Source of the DNA: ZYF759 sp046297455
Lineage (GTDB): Bacteria > Pseudomonadota > Alphaproteobacteria > Rhizobiales > Rhizobiaceae
Direction: 5' to 3'
Assembly: GCA_046297455.1 (NCBI GenBank)
Contig: JBKBIT010000003.1
Span: 124,001-188,000, forward strand
Length of the DNA stretch: 64,000 bases
Shown: positions 63,890 to 64,000 of the stretch, piece after piece
Layout of the letters: each line of letters opens with the position of its first letter
Numbering within the stretch: the first letter of the stretch is position 1
Made by a program: the position numbers and the translations under genes
Notes under the pieces: generated by a model
What the model saw: the letters and a program-made list of their open reading frames with translations, nothing else
Database searches by the model: none
Told to the model about the DNA's origin: nothing

Positions 63890-64000
63890 TCAGCGCCCTG
63901 GGCGACCCGACTTTCCAGGTCGCCGTTTGCGCTGGCGTTCCTCGACAGGGTCCTCGTAGGAGCCGGCGCCGATCTTGCCGCGCCTGACCGGACCGGGATC
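63890..64000 (-). CDS. C-terminal fragment of an unidentified basic protein
   Basis: The last 36 codons of a gene entering from outside the window are open and end in TGA at 63890-63892. The peptide is very basic and Pro/Gly-rich (KIGAGSYEDPVEERQRKRRP). Such tails occur in RNA-binding proteins and helicases, but nothing can be assigned. Confidence 0.4.
   Translation of the reverse strand, partial: DPGPVRRGKIGAGSYEDPVEERQRKRRPGKSGRPGR

Overview
The window reads as a chromosomal segment of a high-GC alphaproteobacterium, most likely Hyphomicrobiales near Mesorhizobium/Nitratireductor/Aquamicrobium (an inference from gene content, not from a database search). The clues are a tkt-gap-pgk-fba glycolytic cluster, an RpoH2-type heat-shock sigma factor beside carD and fdxA, the phaAB/phaR polyhydroxybutyrate locus, a FixL-FixJ-FixK oxygen circuit, TTAA-N7-TTAA (CtrA-type) sites and a GGAAC-N16-CGTT (EcfG-type) promoter. 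I found no rRNA, tRNA, insertion sequence, prophage, CRISPR array or replication origin. The only clearly broken gene is a frameshifted diguanylate cyclase at 60.6-62.0 kb.

Layout. 0-8.5 kb: small membrane protein, SGNH hydrolase, then on the minus strand the sugar-phosphate genes fba, pgk, gap and tkt with a K+/H+ antiporter gene between pgk and gap. 8.7-17.3 kb: DUF4164 protein and zapA; ABC-F ATPase with thiamine pyrophosphokinase; a TPP riboswitch driving thiBPQ; an M48 metalloprotease lipoprotein. 17.3-24 kb: rpoH2, carD, fdxA, an S4 RNA-binding protein and a SUV3-like helicase, then a methyltransferase. 24-28.5 kb: phaB, phaA, phaR and a duplicated PRC-barrel protein. 28.5-36.4 kb: gamma-glutamyltransferase, rpmF, mtgA, ispA, a hybrid histidine kinase with CtrA-type boxes, and ispG. 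36.6-45.2 kb: an accessory stretch with IclR-aldehyde dehydrogenase-flavin monooxygenase, selO, an arsH-arsR-MFS operon behind two palindromic operators, and an NAD(P)H oxidoreductase.

45.3-59.1 kb is the most coherent regulatory unit. A heme-PAS FixL and FixJ are followed by a receiver-only protein and a FixK-class regulator. A FixJ-like box lies in front of fixK. FixK/anaerobox sequences lie in front of the receiver-only gene, a CoA-synthetase/GNAT protein acetyltransferase, an SDR-cation ATPase-universal stress operon and a conserved small protein. Read together, this is a compact low-oxygen regulon with a built-in feedback arm resembling Caulobacter FixT. The window closes with a dicarboxylate/amino-acid symporter, the broken GGDEF gene, an LTA-synthase-like sulfatase-fold membrane protein and the C-terminal end of an unidentified basic protein.
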